This document shows positions 8,901-17,242 of a DNA stretch of 64,000 bases, piece after piece (the first letter of the stretch is position 1; each line of letters opens with the position of its first letter). Origin of the DNA: CAWEBF01 sp963807235 (GTDB taxonomy: Bacteria > Acidobacteriota > Vicinamibacteria > Vicinamibacterales > UBA2999); the NCBI GenBank assembly GCA_963807235.1, contig CAWEBF010000011.1:8969-72968 (forward strand). The letters are read 5' to 3'. The notes under the pieces are model-generated. The model was not told the origin of the DNA and did not search any database. It saw only the letters and a list, made by a program, of their open reading frames with translations. The position numbers and the translations under genes were made by a program.

Positions 8901-9425
8901 ATGTCTAGCACCGTTCCCGTGACGGTCGTGGTCGCGTTCTACTCGCGATGCGGCACCACGGAGACGCGCGCCCTCACGGCGGCCGTGGGATCGGTGAACG
9001 CCCGCGCGCTGATTCGCATGCGGCGCATGCCGGACACGCGGGAGGCGACCGAGTGCGCGGCCGAGACGGCGCGCATGCGCAAGGAGTACGTGCCGCCGAC
9101 CGAGGTCGACCTCGCCGGTGCCGACGCGCTGGTCGTCGCGGTGCCGCCCGGCATCGGCGCGACCGCTCCCGAGTGGGCGCCGCTGGTTCAGATGCTCTCC
9201 GCGCTCGCGTCCCAGAACAAGCTGCGTGGAAAGGTTGCGGCCGTCGTTCCGGGCGGCGACGCCGCCGCCAACGCTGCGTTCGCCGCGGCCCTCGGCGAGC
9301 TGGGCTTCACGCTGGTGGAGCCTGCGGCGGCCGCTGGCGCCGCGACGCCCGGTGGCCTGGCGCACGTGCAGGCGCACGGACGGCTGGTGGCGGAAACCAG
9401 CCGCGCGTTGAAGTCGAGCCGCTGA
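8901..9425 (+). CDS. Flavodoxin-fold NAD(P)H:quinone oxidoreductase-like protein (WrbA type)
   Basis: 174 residues with a flavodoxin-like start V-V-V-A-F-Y-S-R-C-G-T-T-E-T, the FMN phosphate loop, followed by the WrbA-type R-M-P-D-T-R-E and the D-A-L-V-V-A-V-P-P-G-I-G strand. The C-terminal part (G-L-A-H-V-Q-A-H-G-R-L-V-A-E) matches the WrbA end, but the central tryptophan/histidine-rich loop of true WrbA is missing. Quinone reduction is therefore inferred from the fold only. It sits 30 bases after pirin and 10 bases before the MBL-fold gene on the same strand, so all three may be one transcript. Confidence 0.75.
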   Translation: MSSTVPVTVVVAFYSRCGTTETRALTAAVGSVNARALIRMRRMPDTREATECAAETARMRKEYVPPTEVDLAGADALVVAVPPGIGATAPEWAPLVQMLSALASQNKLRGKVAAVVPGGDAAANAAFAAALGELGFTLVEPAAAAGAATPGGLAHVQAHGRLVAETSRALKSSR

Positions 9426-9435
9426 GCGGCTGCCA

Positions 9436-10491
9436 ATGCTACTCTCCTCGCCGGTGACAGCAACCGAGACGTCAGCTCAGACGCCTCGCAGTGGCCGGAC
9501 GCGGCTTGCCGCGGTTCTGGCTGCGTGTGCCGCGTCGTGGCTCGCCACGCAGGTCGCGGTCGTGCCGTTGGCCGCGGTGCCCCAGACCGCTCGCGCGGCG
9601 GCGCCGGGCGGTCTCGAGGTCGTCGAGGTCCGTCCCAACTTCTTCCTGATCGCCGGTGCCGGCGGCAGCATCGGCGTCCAGGTGGGCGAGGACGGCGCGG
9701 TCGTCGTCGACGCGGGGTCGGCCGCCAGTGCCGCGGCGGTGGTCGAGGCGATCAAGCGCATCACGCCGAAGCCGATTCGTTACGTCATCGACACCGGGCC
9801 GGACGCCGACCACGTCGGCGGGAACGAGGTGCTGTCGAAGGCGGGTGAAGCCGACATCCGGAGCGGCCGCAGAAATCCCATGGGAGCCCCCATCCTGGCG
9901 GCCGAAGGTGTGCTGCGGCACATGTCATCGACATCCGGATCGACACCGGCGTACCCGGTCGGCGCCTGGCCGACCGAGACCTTTCACTACGCGCGCAAGT
10001 ACATGTACTGGAACGGCGAAGCGATCGAGGTGCTGCACCAGCCCGCAGCGCACACCGACAGCGACGTCTTCGTCTTCTTTCGCCGATCGGACGTCGTGGT
10101 GGCCGGCGACGTGCTCGACACGCGGCAGTTTCCCGTCATCGACGTCGAGCGCGGCGGCAGCATCCAGGGCGAGATCGCGGCGCTGAACCGCCTGGTCGAT
10201 CTCGCGGTGCCCTCGGTGCCGATTGTGGCGCGCGAGGCCGGCACGATCGTCATTCCCGGCCACGGCCGGTTGTGCGACCAGTACGACGTGATCGAGTACC
10301 GGGACATGGTGACGATCATCCGCGATCGCGTGCGCGAGCTCGTTGCGGCGGGCCGATCGCTCGAGCAGGTCAAGGCCGCGAACCCCGCGAAGGGCTATAC
10401 GGGTCGCTACGGCAACACCGGCGGCGCGTGGACAACGGACCGGTTCGTCGAGGCGGTGTACCGCAGCCTCGTGAAGGAGGCGAAGCCGTGA
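9436..10491 (+). CDS. Exported MBL-fold protein with altered HxHxDH motif
   Basis: 351 residues with an N-terminal export region (about 20-57) and then a metallo-beta-lactamase fold: F-F-L-I-A-G-A-G-G-S-I-G-V-Q-V, V-V-V-D-A-G. The usual T-H-x-H-x-D-H appears as T-G-P-D-A-D-H (residues 120-126), so the two first-site histidines are Gly121 and Asp123. Later ligands are present: A-A-H-T-D-S-D, V-V-A-G-D-V-L-D and I-P-G-H-G. This suggests a changed or single metal site. The family includes hydrolases and many proteins of unknown use. It ends in GTGA overlap with the next gene, implying translational coupling to the secreted-family gene at 10488. Confidence 0.82.
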   Translation: MLLSSPVTATETSAQTPRSGRTRLAAVLAACAASWLATQVAVVPLAAVPQTARAAAPGGLEVVEVRPNFFLIAGAGGSIGVQVGEDGAVVVDAGSAASAAAVVEAIKRITPKPIRYVIDTGPDADHVGGNEVLSKAGEADIRSGRRNPMGAPILAAEGVLRHMSSTSGSTPAYPVGAWPTETFHYARKYMYWNGEAIEVLHQPAAHTDSDVFVFFRRSDVVVAGDVLDTRQFPVIDVERGGSIQGEIAALNRLVDLAVPSVPIVAREAGTIVIPGHGRLCDQYDVIEYRDMVTIIRDRVRELVAAGRSLEQVKAANPAKGYTGRYGNTGGAWTTDRFVEAVYRSLVKEAKP

Positions 10492-11229
10492 GGCGTCGCG
10501 TCGCGGCGGTGCTGGTCCTGTGCGGTCTCGCCGTGCCGGCCGCTCTCAGGCGCAGCGGCAGGGTGGAGCCGCGACGCCGTCTGCCCGCGACTCGGCGCCA
10601 ATCGATCTGACGGGCTATTGGGTGTCCTACGTCACCGAGAACTGGCGCTATCGGATGGTGACGCCGCCCAAGGGTGAATACCGTCGCATTCCCGTGGCGC
10701 CGGCGGCCGTGCCGATCATCAACGCCTGGGATCCGGCTGCGGACGCGCGCGCGGGTGACCAGTGCAAGTCGTACGGGGCCGGCAACATCATGAACGTCCC
10801 CGGCCGATTGCACATCACCTGGCAGGACGCCGACACGCTTCGGATCGACACCGACGCCGGCAGGCAGACGCGCCTCTTCCGCTTCTCGGCGCGCACGGCG
10901 CCGCTCCGGCGCTCCCACGTGGCAGGGAGTGTCCACTGCCGGATGGGAACGCGCGACGGGCCCGGACGGCGGCGGCAGCCTGCGCGTCGCGACATCGAAC
11001 CTTCGCGCCGGCTACCTGCGGAAGAACGGCGTGCCCTACAGCGAACGCGCCACCATGTCGGAGCACTTCGATCTTGTCGCCGCTGCCCGACGGTGGCCGG
11101 CTGCTGCTCATCACCACGGTCATCGACGATCCGGTGTACTTGCGCGCGCCGTACGTCGTGAGCCCGCACTTCAAGAAGGAGCCGGACGGCTCCAAATGGG
11201 ATCCCACGCCATGCTCATCGACCTGGTAG
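10488..11229 (+). CDS. Secreted-family protein of Acidobacteriota, member 1 (frameshifted)
   Basis: GTG start overlaps the MBL stop. A Sec-type leader (R-R-R-V-A-A-V-L-V-L-C-G-L-A-V-P-A) is followed, after a frame change near 10543, by P-I-D-L-T-G-Y-W-V-S-Y-V-T-E-N-W and R-L-H-I-T-W-Q-D, a layout common in acidobacterial exported proteins. A second change falls near 10900-10930 (into L-R-A-G-Y-L-R-K-N-G-V-P-Y-S-E-R-A) and a third near 11065 (into D-G-G-R-L-L-L-I-T-T-V-I-D-D-P-V-Y-L). The end shares its pattern with the next gene, so the two look like tandem duplicates. Function unknown; a periplasmic or outer surface role is inferred from the leader. Three shifts in 740 bases would normally mean a pseudogene, but all segments remain well conserved. 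Confidence 0.65.
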
Positions 11230-12111
11230 CCCGCCGGGCGGCGCTCGGTGTGTTGATCGTCGTGCTTGGCGCCACCGAGGCGTCGGCGCAGTTCGACCCC
11301 ACCGGTTCGTGGGCGCCGCTGGCGACCGAGGACGTGCAGAACGACTCGGTGCCGGTGGACTACCTCGGGTTGGCGCTGACCGACGAGGGCCGGACGCGGG
11401 CGCTTGCCTACGACGAATCGCAGAAGTCGCTGATCGAGCGGCAGTGTCAGGGCTGGGGAGCCTCCTACGCGGTGCTCGGCCCCTTTGGCCTTCGCTTCTC
11501 GACCCAGACCGACCCGGCCACGAACCGTGTCGTGTCCTACACGATCGACGCGTGGGAGGACTGGAACGGCATGGTCATCTGGATGGACGGCCGGCCAACC
11601 CCATCCCAGTACGCCCTCCATACGCAGGCGGGGTTTACGACCGGCCGGTGGGAGGGAGGCGCTCTCGTTGCGCGCACCACGCACATGCAGCCCGGCTTCA
11701 TCCGCAAGACGGGGGTGCCGCTGACCGACGAGGCGACGATCGACTGGCGGTTCTATCGGCACGGCGACGTGCTGACGGTCCTGATGGTGGCGCGCGATCC
11801 CGTCTACCTGGTGGAACCCGAGATCGTCTCGAAGAGCTTCCGGCTCTCGCAGACGCCGCTCGACTTTCGAGACCCGTGCGTTCCGGGCTTCGAGGGACAC
11901 GAGCCTGGCGACAGCGTGCCCCACTTCGCGCCGGACAAGAACCCGTTCCTGGACGAGTTCGTGAAGTTCTACGGCCTGCCGCGCGAGGCGGTGCTGGGCT
12001 ATCCGCGACACGCTGTATCCGGAGTACCGCAAGAAGATCAAGGACACGTACGTCCAGCCACCGCCCTGCAAGGAGTCATGCGACCGGGCCGGCAACTTCG
12101 TCCGGCGCTGA
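11211..12111 (+). CDS. Secreted-family protein of Acidobacteriota, member 2 (C-terminal frameshift)
   Basis: About 300 residues. The ATG at 11211 lies inside the end of the previous gene (19-base overlap). A signal peptide (to E-A-S-A-Q) precedes F-D-P-T-G-S-W, then T-G-R-W-E-G-G-A-L-V-A-R-T-T-H-M, I-R-K-T-G-V-P-L-T-D-E-A-T, and V-A-R-D-P-V-Y-L. Near base 12000 the frame changes; the proper C-terminus continues as D-T-L-Y-P-E-Y-R-K-K-I-K-D-T-Y and ends at the TGA at 12109-12111, not in the frame that runs on past 12170. The core W-E-G-x-x-L-V is shared with five other genes in this window. Role unknown. Confidence 0.7.
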
Positions 12112-12136
12112 CAGGCGATCTGGATATCAGGGGTAC

Positions 12137-12805
12137 TCAGGCGCGCTCGAGATACTCCTCCCACAGTTCGGCGTAGACCGTGTCTCGTGGATTGGCCGTT
12201 TCACCCCACAGTTCGCGCGCGGTGAACCCGACCGTATACACGTGCTGGGGCCGGCTGGGCAGCGCGTAACCCTCGGCGTCGGTGTCCTGAAAGTTGAAGA
12301 CGCCATGGTCGGCGACAATCGTTCCGCGATGGCCCCGCACGTAGCGGGGGAGGCGAGTGTGCCCGACCGGGTTGATGTTGCGGGCCCGCACGCGCTGGTC
12401 CACCTTGAACCGCGGCTGGATCCGCACGTCATCGCGGCGCAGCGATCGACGTAGCGCGAGCTGCTCGGCGACCATTGCGGGGGTGACGCGCGGCGTGAGT
12501 TTGGGCGACGCCGGATCCGCCCGGCCGCTGTCGAGTTCTGCCTGCGTCAGGAGCTTCGCTGCCAGCAAGCGATCCACGAGGATCTTGATGAATCGCTCGT
12601 AGTACTGCATCTGCAGGTACTGCGCCGGCGGCAGGATTTCATGCTCGTAGCGGAAGTTTCGGCGGCGCGCCGGGCCAAACGGCCCCGTGGCGCGGAGCAG
12701 ACCCCACGCGCGTCCTTCCCACTCGGCGTGGAATGGCCGCTCGTCTTCGCGCACCTCGATTGGCCCCATGCCATGCATGCCGCCCATGTCGTGGATGCCG
12801 TTCAT
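12137..12805 (-). CDS. nthB: Nitrile hydratase beta subunit 1
   Basis: 222 residues, full length. It opens M-N-G-I-H-D-M-G-G-M-H-G-M-G-P-I, the near-invariant N-terminus of nitrile hydratase beta chains. It ends with the SH3-like beta-barrel: V-R-A-R-N-I-N-P-V-G-H-T-R-L-P-R-Y-V-R-G and G-F-T-A-R-E-L-W-G-E. With the alpha subunit it hydrates nitriles to amides. The start overlaps the alpha stop as ATGA (12802-12805), so the subunits are translationally coupled, alpha first. It has no leader of its own; if the alpha subunit is exported by Tat, this chain must travel with it as a folded complex. The frame is intact, unlike the second copy. Confidence 0.95.
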   Translation of the reverse strand: MNGIHDMGGMHGMGPIEVREDERPFHAEWEGRAWGLLRATGPFGPARRRNFRYEHEILPPAQYLQMQYYERFIKILVDRLLAAKLLTQAELDSGRADPASPKLTPRVTPAMVAEQLALRRSLRRDDVRIQPRFKVDQRVRARNINPVGHTRLPRYVRGHRGTIVADHGVFNFQDTDAEGYALPSRPQHVYTVGFTARELWGETANPRDTVYAELWEEYLERA

Positions 12806-13536
12806 GCGGCGGCTCCGCGGGGCCTCGGCACCTTTTCGACACCCACCATGGAGTTGCGCGTCACGAGAGCGGCGAGCTGCTCCTCGGTCATCCCCTCTGT
12901 TCCCGGCGGGCGCTCGGGAAGCACGAGATAGCGGATTTCCGCCGTGCTGTCCCAGACACGGACCTGGACGTCATCATCCAGCGTGACGCCGAATTCCCGC
13001 AGCACGCCGCGCGGGTCGATGACAGCCCGCGAACGATACGGCGCGGACTTGTACCACGTCGGAGGCAGGCCGAGCACCGGCCACGGATAGCACGAGCAGA
13101 GCGTGCAGACGACCAGATTGTGAAGCGTCGGCGTGTTCTCAACTACCACCATGTGTTCGCCCTGGGCCCCGCCGTACCCGAGCTCCGCAATGGCGGCAGT
13201 GCCGTCGGCAAGCAGACGCTTGCGGAAGGCGGGATCCATCCACGCCCGGGCGACCACGCGGGCGCCGTTGCGGGGGCCGACCTTCGACTCATACGTCTCG
13301 ATCACCGCATCGATGGTGGCCGGATCGACCATGCCCTTTTCGACCAGTATCGATTCGAGCGCCTTGACGCGGAGCGCCACGTCCGACGGAACGGTCTGGT
13401 GACCTTGATCTTGCGCCTGCGGGTCCGCCGGCTTCGCCGATGCGATCTGCGGAGCCGCTACGAGACCGGCTGTGCCCGCGGCCGCGTCGCTCAGGAACTT
13501 GCGCCGCCCAACTGGTCTGTCTGCAGCGTTCGCCAT
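12802..13536 (-). CDS. nthA: Nitrile hydratase alpha subunit 1, cobalt type, with N-terminal twin-arginine leader
   Basis: 244 residues. The metal claw is V-C144-T-L-C147-S-C149-Y-P-W. Threonine after the first cysteine is the mark of cobalt-type enzymes (iron-type has serine); Cys147 and Cys149 would be the oxidised ligands. The catalytic domain is complete (L-E-S-I-L-V-E-K-G, G-P-R-N-G-A-R-V-V-A-R-A-W, A-V-I-D-P-R-G-V-L-R-E-F-G). Ahead of it sits an extra 45 residues not found in ordinary cytoplasmic enzymes: G-R11-R12-K-F-L-S-D followed by an Ala/Gly-rich stretch ending I-A-S-A-K, a Tat leader with a possible signal peptidase site after Ala34. Divergent from the second alpha gene across 105 bases. 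Confidence 0.93.
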   Translation of the reverse strand: MANAADRPVGRRKFLSDAAAGTAGLVAAPQIASAKPADPQAQDQGHQTVPSDVALRVKALESILVEKGMVDPATIDAVIETYESKVGPRNGARVVARAWMDPAFRKRLLADGTAAIAELGYGGAQGEHMVVVENTPTLHNLVVCTLCSCYPWPVLGLPPTWYKSAPYRSRAVIDPRGVLREFGVTLDDDVQVRVWDSTAEIRYLVLPERPPGTEGMTEEQLAALVTRNSMVGVEKVPRPRGAAA

Positions 13537-13641
13537 GTTGCCGGAGGCCTGCCGCTGATACTGGCGAAGCGCCGCGTCGCTGTCAAGGCGCGCTCACCAT
13601 CGTTGACGTTCGCGTCAGCCCAGGAGTAGGCTGCCCGCATC
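13537..13641. promoter_or_regulatory. Divergent intergenic space between the two nitrile hydratase alpha genes
   Basis: The 105 bases separate two alpha genes that start back to back, so promoters for both operons should lie here and could be jointly controlled. I see no convincing -35/-10 pair and no clear palindrome. It is listed only because of the arrangement. Confidence 0.35.
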
Positions 13642-14358
13642 GTGGTGAAAGGCACGAGGCGCAGTTTCTTGAAGGCTGCTGCGACGGCTGCAGGGGCAGC
13701 GGCGAATCCTGATTTTATGAACGCCCAAGGTCCAGGCCAGGCACCCACTCACGAGCATCAAGTGGTCCCTTCGGACCTCGCGTTGCGAGTCAAGTCGCTC
13801 GAGTCGCTGCTGGCGGAGAAAGGCCTTGTCGATCCCGTCGCGCTCGACGCGCTGATCGACACCATGGAACACAAGATAGGCCCGCGCAACGGCGCACGCG
13901 TGGTGGCGCGTGCCTGGGTGGATTCCGCCTACAAGAAACGTCTGTTGGAGAACGCACCAGCTGCGATCGCCGAGCTGGGCTACACCAGCGGACAGGGTGA
14001 GCACACGTTGGTGGTGGAGAACGCGCCCAAGGTCCACAACCTGGTCGTGTGCACGTTGTGCTCCTGTTATCCGTGGCCGGTTCTCGGTCTGCCGCCGGTC
14101 TGGTACAAGTCGGCGGCTTATCGGTCTCGCGCGGTCATTGACCCGCGCGGCATCCTCCGCGAGTTCGGCATGGCGGTGCCCGACGATGTCGAAGTGCGCG
14201 TCTGGGACAGCACCGCGGAGCTGCGTTATATCGTTCTGCCCGAGCGTCCCGCTGGTACCGAAACGATGACCGAAGAGCAGCTGGCCGCGCTGGTCACGCG
14301 CGATGCGATGGTCGGCGTCGCCAAGGTCACGTTTCCGCCGACTGGAGGCAACCCGTGA
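13642..14358 (+). CDS. nthA: Nitrile hydratase alpha subunit 2, cobalt type, with twin-arginine leader
   Basis: 238 residues. The leader T5-R-R-S-F-L-K11 is a textbook Tat motif, followed by an alanine-rich segment. The mature part is close to alpha subunit 1: V-C137-T-L-C140-S-C142-Y-P-W-P-V-L-G-L-P-P and R-A-V-I-D-P-R-G-I-L-R-E-F-G. Threonine in the claw marks cobalt. The GTG at 13642 is the first of two adjacent GTG codons; no good ribosome site separates them. The stop overlaps the beta start (GTGA at 14355-14358). Independent retention of a Tat motif in both copies argues the leader is functional. Intact frame. Confidence 0.93.
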   Translation: MVKGTRRSFLKAAATAAGAAANPDFMNAQGPGQAPTHEHQVVPSDLALRVKSLESLLAEKGLVDPVALDALIDTMEHKIGPRNGARVVARAWVDSAYKKRLLENAPAAIAELGYTSGQGEHTLVVENAPKVHNLVVCTLCSCYPWPVLGLPPVWYKSAAYRSRAVIDPRGILREFGMAVPDDVEVRVWDSTAELRYIVLPERPAGTETMTEEQLAALVTRDAMVGVAKVTFPPTGGNP

Positions 14359-15014
14359 ACGGCCCGCACGATATGGGCGGGCAGCAGGGCATGGGTCCCG
14401 TCGAGTACCGAGAAGAACGAGCCTGTGTTTCACGCTCCCTGGGAGGCGCGGGTCTACGCACTCAGCCGGGCGATGCGGGCCTGGGGCAAGTGGAACCTCG
14501 ACGCAGACCGGCACGCACTTGAGCTGATGCCCCCGGCCGACTATCTGCGAATGAGCTACTACGAGCGATGGGCCCACAGGCTGGCGGCGCAGGTTGTGAA
14601 GTTCGGCCTGGTGAGTAAAGAGGAGATCGACAGCGGCACGCCGGCTCCGGGTTCAGCCAAGGCCACTCCGGCGTTCAGCCTCGCGACGTCTGCCCGCTGG
14701 CTCAGCCGGGGCATCGCCTCGAGCCAGGATCCAACGATTCGACCGTCGTTCAAGGTGCGCCAGCGCGTGCGCGCCCGGAACATCAATCCCACCGGCCACA
14801 CGCGCTTGCCACGCTACGCGCGTGGGAAGACCGGCGTCATCGTCCGGGATCACGGGGTCTATCTCTTTCCCGACAGCAACGCGCACTTTCAGGGGGAGAA
14901 ACGCCAGCACGTGTATCCGTCCGTTTCGCGGCCACGGAGCTGTGGGGGGACATCGCGTCGCCGCGCGACTCGGTGCACCTCGATCTGTGGGACGACTACC
15001 TTGAGCGAGCCTGA
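14355..15014 (+). CDS. nthB: Nitrile hydratase beta subunit 2 (two frameshifts)
   Basis: The GTG at 14355 overlaps the alpha stop and gives V-N-G-P-H-D-M-G-G-Q-Q-G-M-G-P-V-E-Y-R-E. The frame changes near 14410-14425 into V-F-H-A-P-W-E-A-R-V-Y-A-L and the body continues through V-R-A-R-N-I-N-P-T-G-H-T-R-L-P-R-Y-A-R-G-K-T-G. It changes again near 14910, where the proper ending V-R-F-A-A-T-E-L-W-G-D-I-A-S-P-R-D and W-D-D-Y-L-E-R-A reaches the TGA at 15012-15014. Both breaks lie in well conserved blocks and are best explained by missing or extra single bases. The 3' end overlaps the TTG of the activator-transporter gene by 14 bases. Confidence 0.85.
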
Positions 15015-16137
15015 GCTGCTCACCAGCTCCGAGCGGCTATCCGACCTTCCGCGTCTGCCTCGTGACGAAGGCGGGCCAGTCTTCGCCGAGCCGTGGCAGG
15101 CGCAGGCCTTCGCGCTCGCCGTCAAGCTCTCGGAGCAGGGGCATTTCACCTGGAAAGAGTGGGCTGCCGGTCTCGCCGAGGAACTGAAGGCCGCTGCTGC
15201 GCGCGGGGAACCAGACGACGGCTCTCGCTACTACGAACACTGGTTGGCGGCTCTCGAACGGCTGGTGACGGCCAAGGGCCTGACCGATCGGAATGCGCTG
15301 CTCACGCGCAGGGAAGCCTGGGCTGAAGCCTACCGGGCCACTCCTCATGGGACGCCCGTCGAGCTGGCACCAAGAAAGCCTGAGGGGCGCTGGCTTCTGT
15401 TGGGGGTCGGTGCCACGTTCGCGGCGTACTGGCTGATTCACCAGATCAACCTGACTCCACCTGGAATGATCCCGCAGGTGGGATTCGTCGCGAGTGTCGC
15501 TCTGGGCTCGCTGCTCGGCATGCAGCACGCGTTCGAACCGGATCATCTCGCCGCCGTGGCGACCCTCATGACGGGCGAGCGCTCCAGCGCGAAGGCGGCG
15601 TGGCTGGGCGCGTGGTGGGGGCTGGGGCATACGCTGACGTTGCTGGCGGCTGGCGTCGCGCTCGTCGTGTTGCGTGCCGACATGCCAGCGTGGGCGACGA
15701 TGGCGTTCGAGCTTGGCGTGGTCCTGCTGCTCATTGGTTTCGGCGCACGCGCGATCTACCAGGCTGCCTGTGGAGTCGTCCCACGTCGAACGCATTCGCA
15801 CGCGAAACCAGCGACGTGGAGCCCGGTTCTGATCGACCGCTGGACGGTTGCGCGGCCGCTGCTGGTGGGCGCCGCACACGGACTGGCGGGGAGCGGCGCG
15901 CTCACGGCGCTGGTGGTGGCCACGCTTCCGTCCACGGCGACGCGGCTCGGCTATCTGGCGCTGTTTGGTCTCGGATCCACGCTGGGGATGGTGGCGCTGT
16001 CGGGCCTGCTGGGCTGGCAGATCGCGCGAATGGGAACTGATCGCGCGGTCGTGCGCACGTTCTCGCTCGCCGTTGGCTGCGTCTCGACCGTGCTCGGTCT
16101 CTTCTGGGGCTATCCACTCCTCAGTCGGTTGCTCTAG
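15001..16137 (+). CDS. Nitrile hydratase activator fused to a nickel/cobalt-transporter-like membrane domain
   Basis: 378 residues in one frame. Residues 1-122 match the nitrile hydratase accessory (activator) protein: F-A-E-P-W-Q-A-Q-A-F-A-L-A-V-K-L, G-H-F-T-W-K-E-W-A, D-D-G-S-R-Y-Y-E-H-W-L-A-A-L-E-R-L, then A-T-P-H-G-T-P-V-E-L. Such proteins help insert the metal into the alpha subunit. From residue 130 onward there are about six membrane spans. The second contains H176-A-F-E-P-D-H182, the H-x4-D-H signature of NiCoT transporters, and a loop T-H-S-H (264-267) could bind metal. Cobalt-type nitrile hydratase clusters elsewhere have separate activator and cobalt permease genes; here they are one protein. 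Start by TTG at 15001 inside nthB2 is inferred from homology and coupling. Confidence 0.85.
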   Translation: MSEPELLTSSERLSDLPRLPRDEGGPVFAEPWQAQAFALAVKLSEQGHFTWKEWAAGLAEELKAAAARGEPDDGSRYYEHWLAALERLVTAKGLTDRNALLTRREAWAEAYRATPHGTPVELAPRKPEGRWLLLGVGATFAAYWLIHQINLTPPGMIPQVGFVASVALGSLLGMQHAFEPDHLAAVATLMTGERSSAKAAWLGAWWGLGHTLTLLAAGVALVVLRADMPAWATMAFELGVVLLLIGFGARAIYQAACGVVPRRTHSHAKPATWSPVLIDRWTVARPLLVGAAHGLAGSGALTALVVATLPSTATRLGYLALFGLGSTLGMVALSGLLGWQIARMGTDRAVVRTFSLAVGCVSTVLGLFWGYPLLSRLL

Positions 16138-16147
16138 GCCATCGGAG

Positions 16148-17179
16148 TCAGCGCCAGCCGAGTTCTGGAGCCACGAACTTGAGGATGCTTTCGATGACGT
16201 GGGCGTTGTACTCCACCCCCAACTGGTTCGGGACGGTCAGGAGCAGGGTGTCGGCGGCGGCGATGGCCTCGTCCGCCGCAAGTTGCTTGACCAGCACGTC
16301 GGGTTCGGCGGCGTACCAGCGGCCGAAGATAGCGCGGGTGTTCTCGTCGATGTAGCCGATCTGATCCTGGTCGCGACCGTCGCGACCGAAGTAGGCCCGG
16401 TCGCGGTCGTCGACCAGCGCGAAGATGCTGCGGCTCACCGAGACGCGCGGCTCACGCTGGTGCCCAGCCTCTTTCCATGCTTCCCGGTAGGCTTCGATCT
16501 GCTTGCGCTGCTGAACGTGCAGCGGTTCGCCGCTCTCGTCGTCCTTGAGAGTCGAGCTCTGGAGGTTCATGCCCAGTTTCGCCGCCCACTTGGACGTGGC
16601 GTTCGAGCTGGATCCCCACCAGATTCGATCACGCAGCCCTTCCGAATGTGGCTCGACGCGCAGGAGTCCCGGCGGATTGGGAAACATCGGGCGTGGGTTG
16701 GGTTTCGCGAACCCATGGCCCTTGAGTGCCTCGAGGAAAGCCTCGGCGTGGCGTCGGGCCATCTCGGCGCCGGTCTCGCCGTCACGGGGTGTGTATCCAA
16801 AATAGCGCCAGCCGTCGATCACCTGCTCCGGTGAGCCTCGGCTGATGCCCAGTTGGAGCCTGCCGCCCGCGATGACGTCCGCCGCCCCAGCGTCCTCGAC
16901 CATGTACAGCGGGTTCTCGTAGCGCATGTCGATGACGGCCGTGCCAATCTCGATCCGGCTGGTGCGTGCGCCAACGGCCGCGAGGAGCGGGAACGGCGAG
17001 CCGAGCTGGCGGGCGAAGTGGTGCACGCGGAAATAGGCGCCGTCGGCGCCCAGCTCCTCGGCGGCCACCGCCAGCTCGATCGACTGGAGCAGCGCGTCCG
17101 CCGCCGTGCGTACCTGCGAGTGGGGCGACGGCGTCCAGTGCCCGAACGAGAGGAACCCGATCCTCTTCACCTGCGCCAT
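16148..17179 (-). CDS. LLM-class flavin-dependent oxidoreductase (luciferase-like)
   Basis: 343 residues of a bacterial-luciferase-like TIM barrel. It shows I-G-F-L-S-F-G-H-W at strand 1, V-A-A-E-E-L-G-A-D-G-A-Y-F-R-V-H-H-F-A, the I-E-I-G-T-A-V-I-D-M-R-Y-E-N-P-L-Y strand, and L-Q-L-G-I-S-R-G-S-P-E-Q-V-I. FMNH2-dependent monooxygenase activity is typical of the family; the substrate is unknown. I chose the ATG at 17179 because the TIM barrel starts right after it; the frame stays open upstream but has no protein character. Convergent with the activator-transporter gene, only ten bases away, and divergent from the next gene. Confidence 0.92.
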   Translation of the reverse strand: MAQVKRIGFLSFGHWTPSPHSQVRTAADALLQSIELAVAAEELGADGAYFRVHHFARQLGSPFPLLAAVGARTSRIEIGTAVIDMRYENPLYMVEDAGAADVIAGGRLQLGISRGSPEQVIDGWRYFGYTPRDGETGAEMARRHAEAFLEALKGHGFAKPNPRPMFPNPPGLLRVEPHSEGLRDRIWWGSSSNATSKWAAKLGMNLQSSTLKDDESGEPLHVQQRKQIEAYREAWKEAGHQREPRVSVSRSIFALVDDRDRAYFGRDGRDQDQIGYIDENTRAIFGRWYAAEPDVLVKQLAADEAIAAADTLLLTVPNQLGVEYNAHVIESILKFVAPELGWR

Positions 17180-17242
17180 TGAATGCCCGCTTCTCGATAG
17201 GTCACGACGACACGATAACCTAACGTGACTGAGGTGTAACGA

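Noticed and set aside
8304..9377. 357-codon minus-strand open frame over pirin and the flavodoxin-like gene
   Set aside because: It crosses two well-supported sense genes and has shadow composition.
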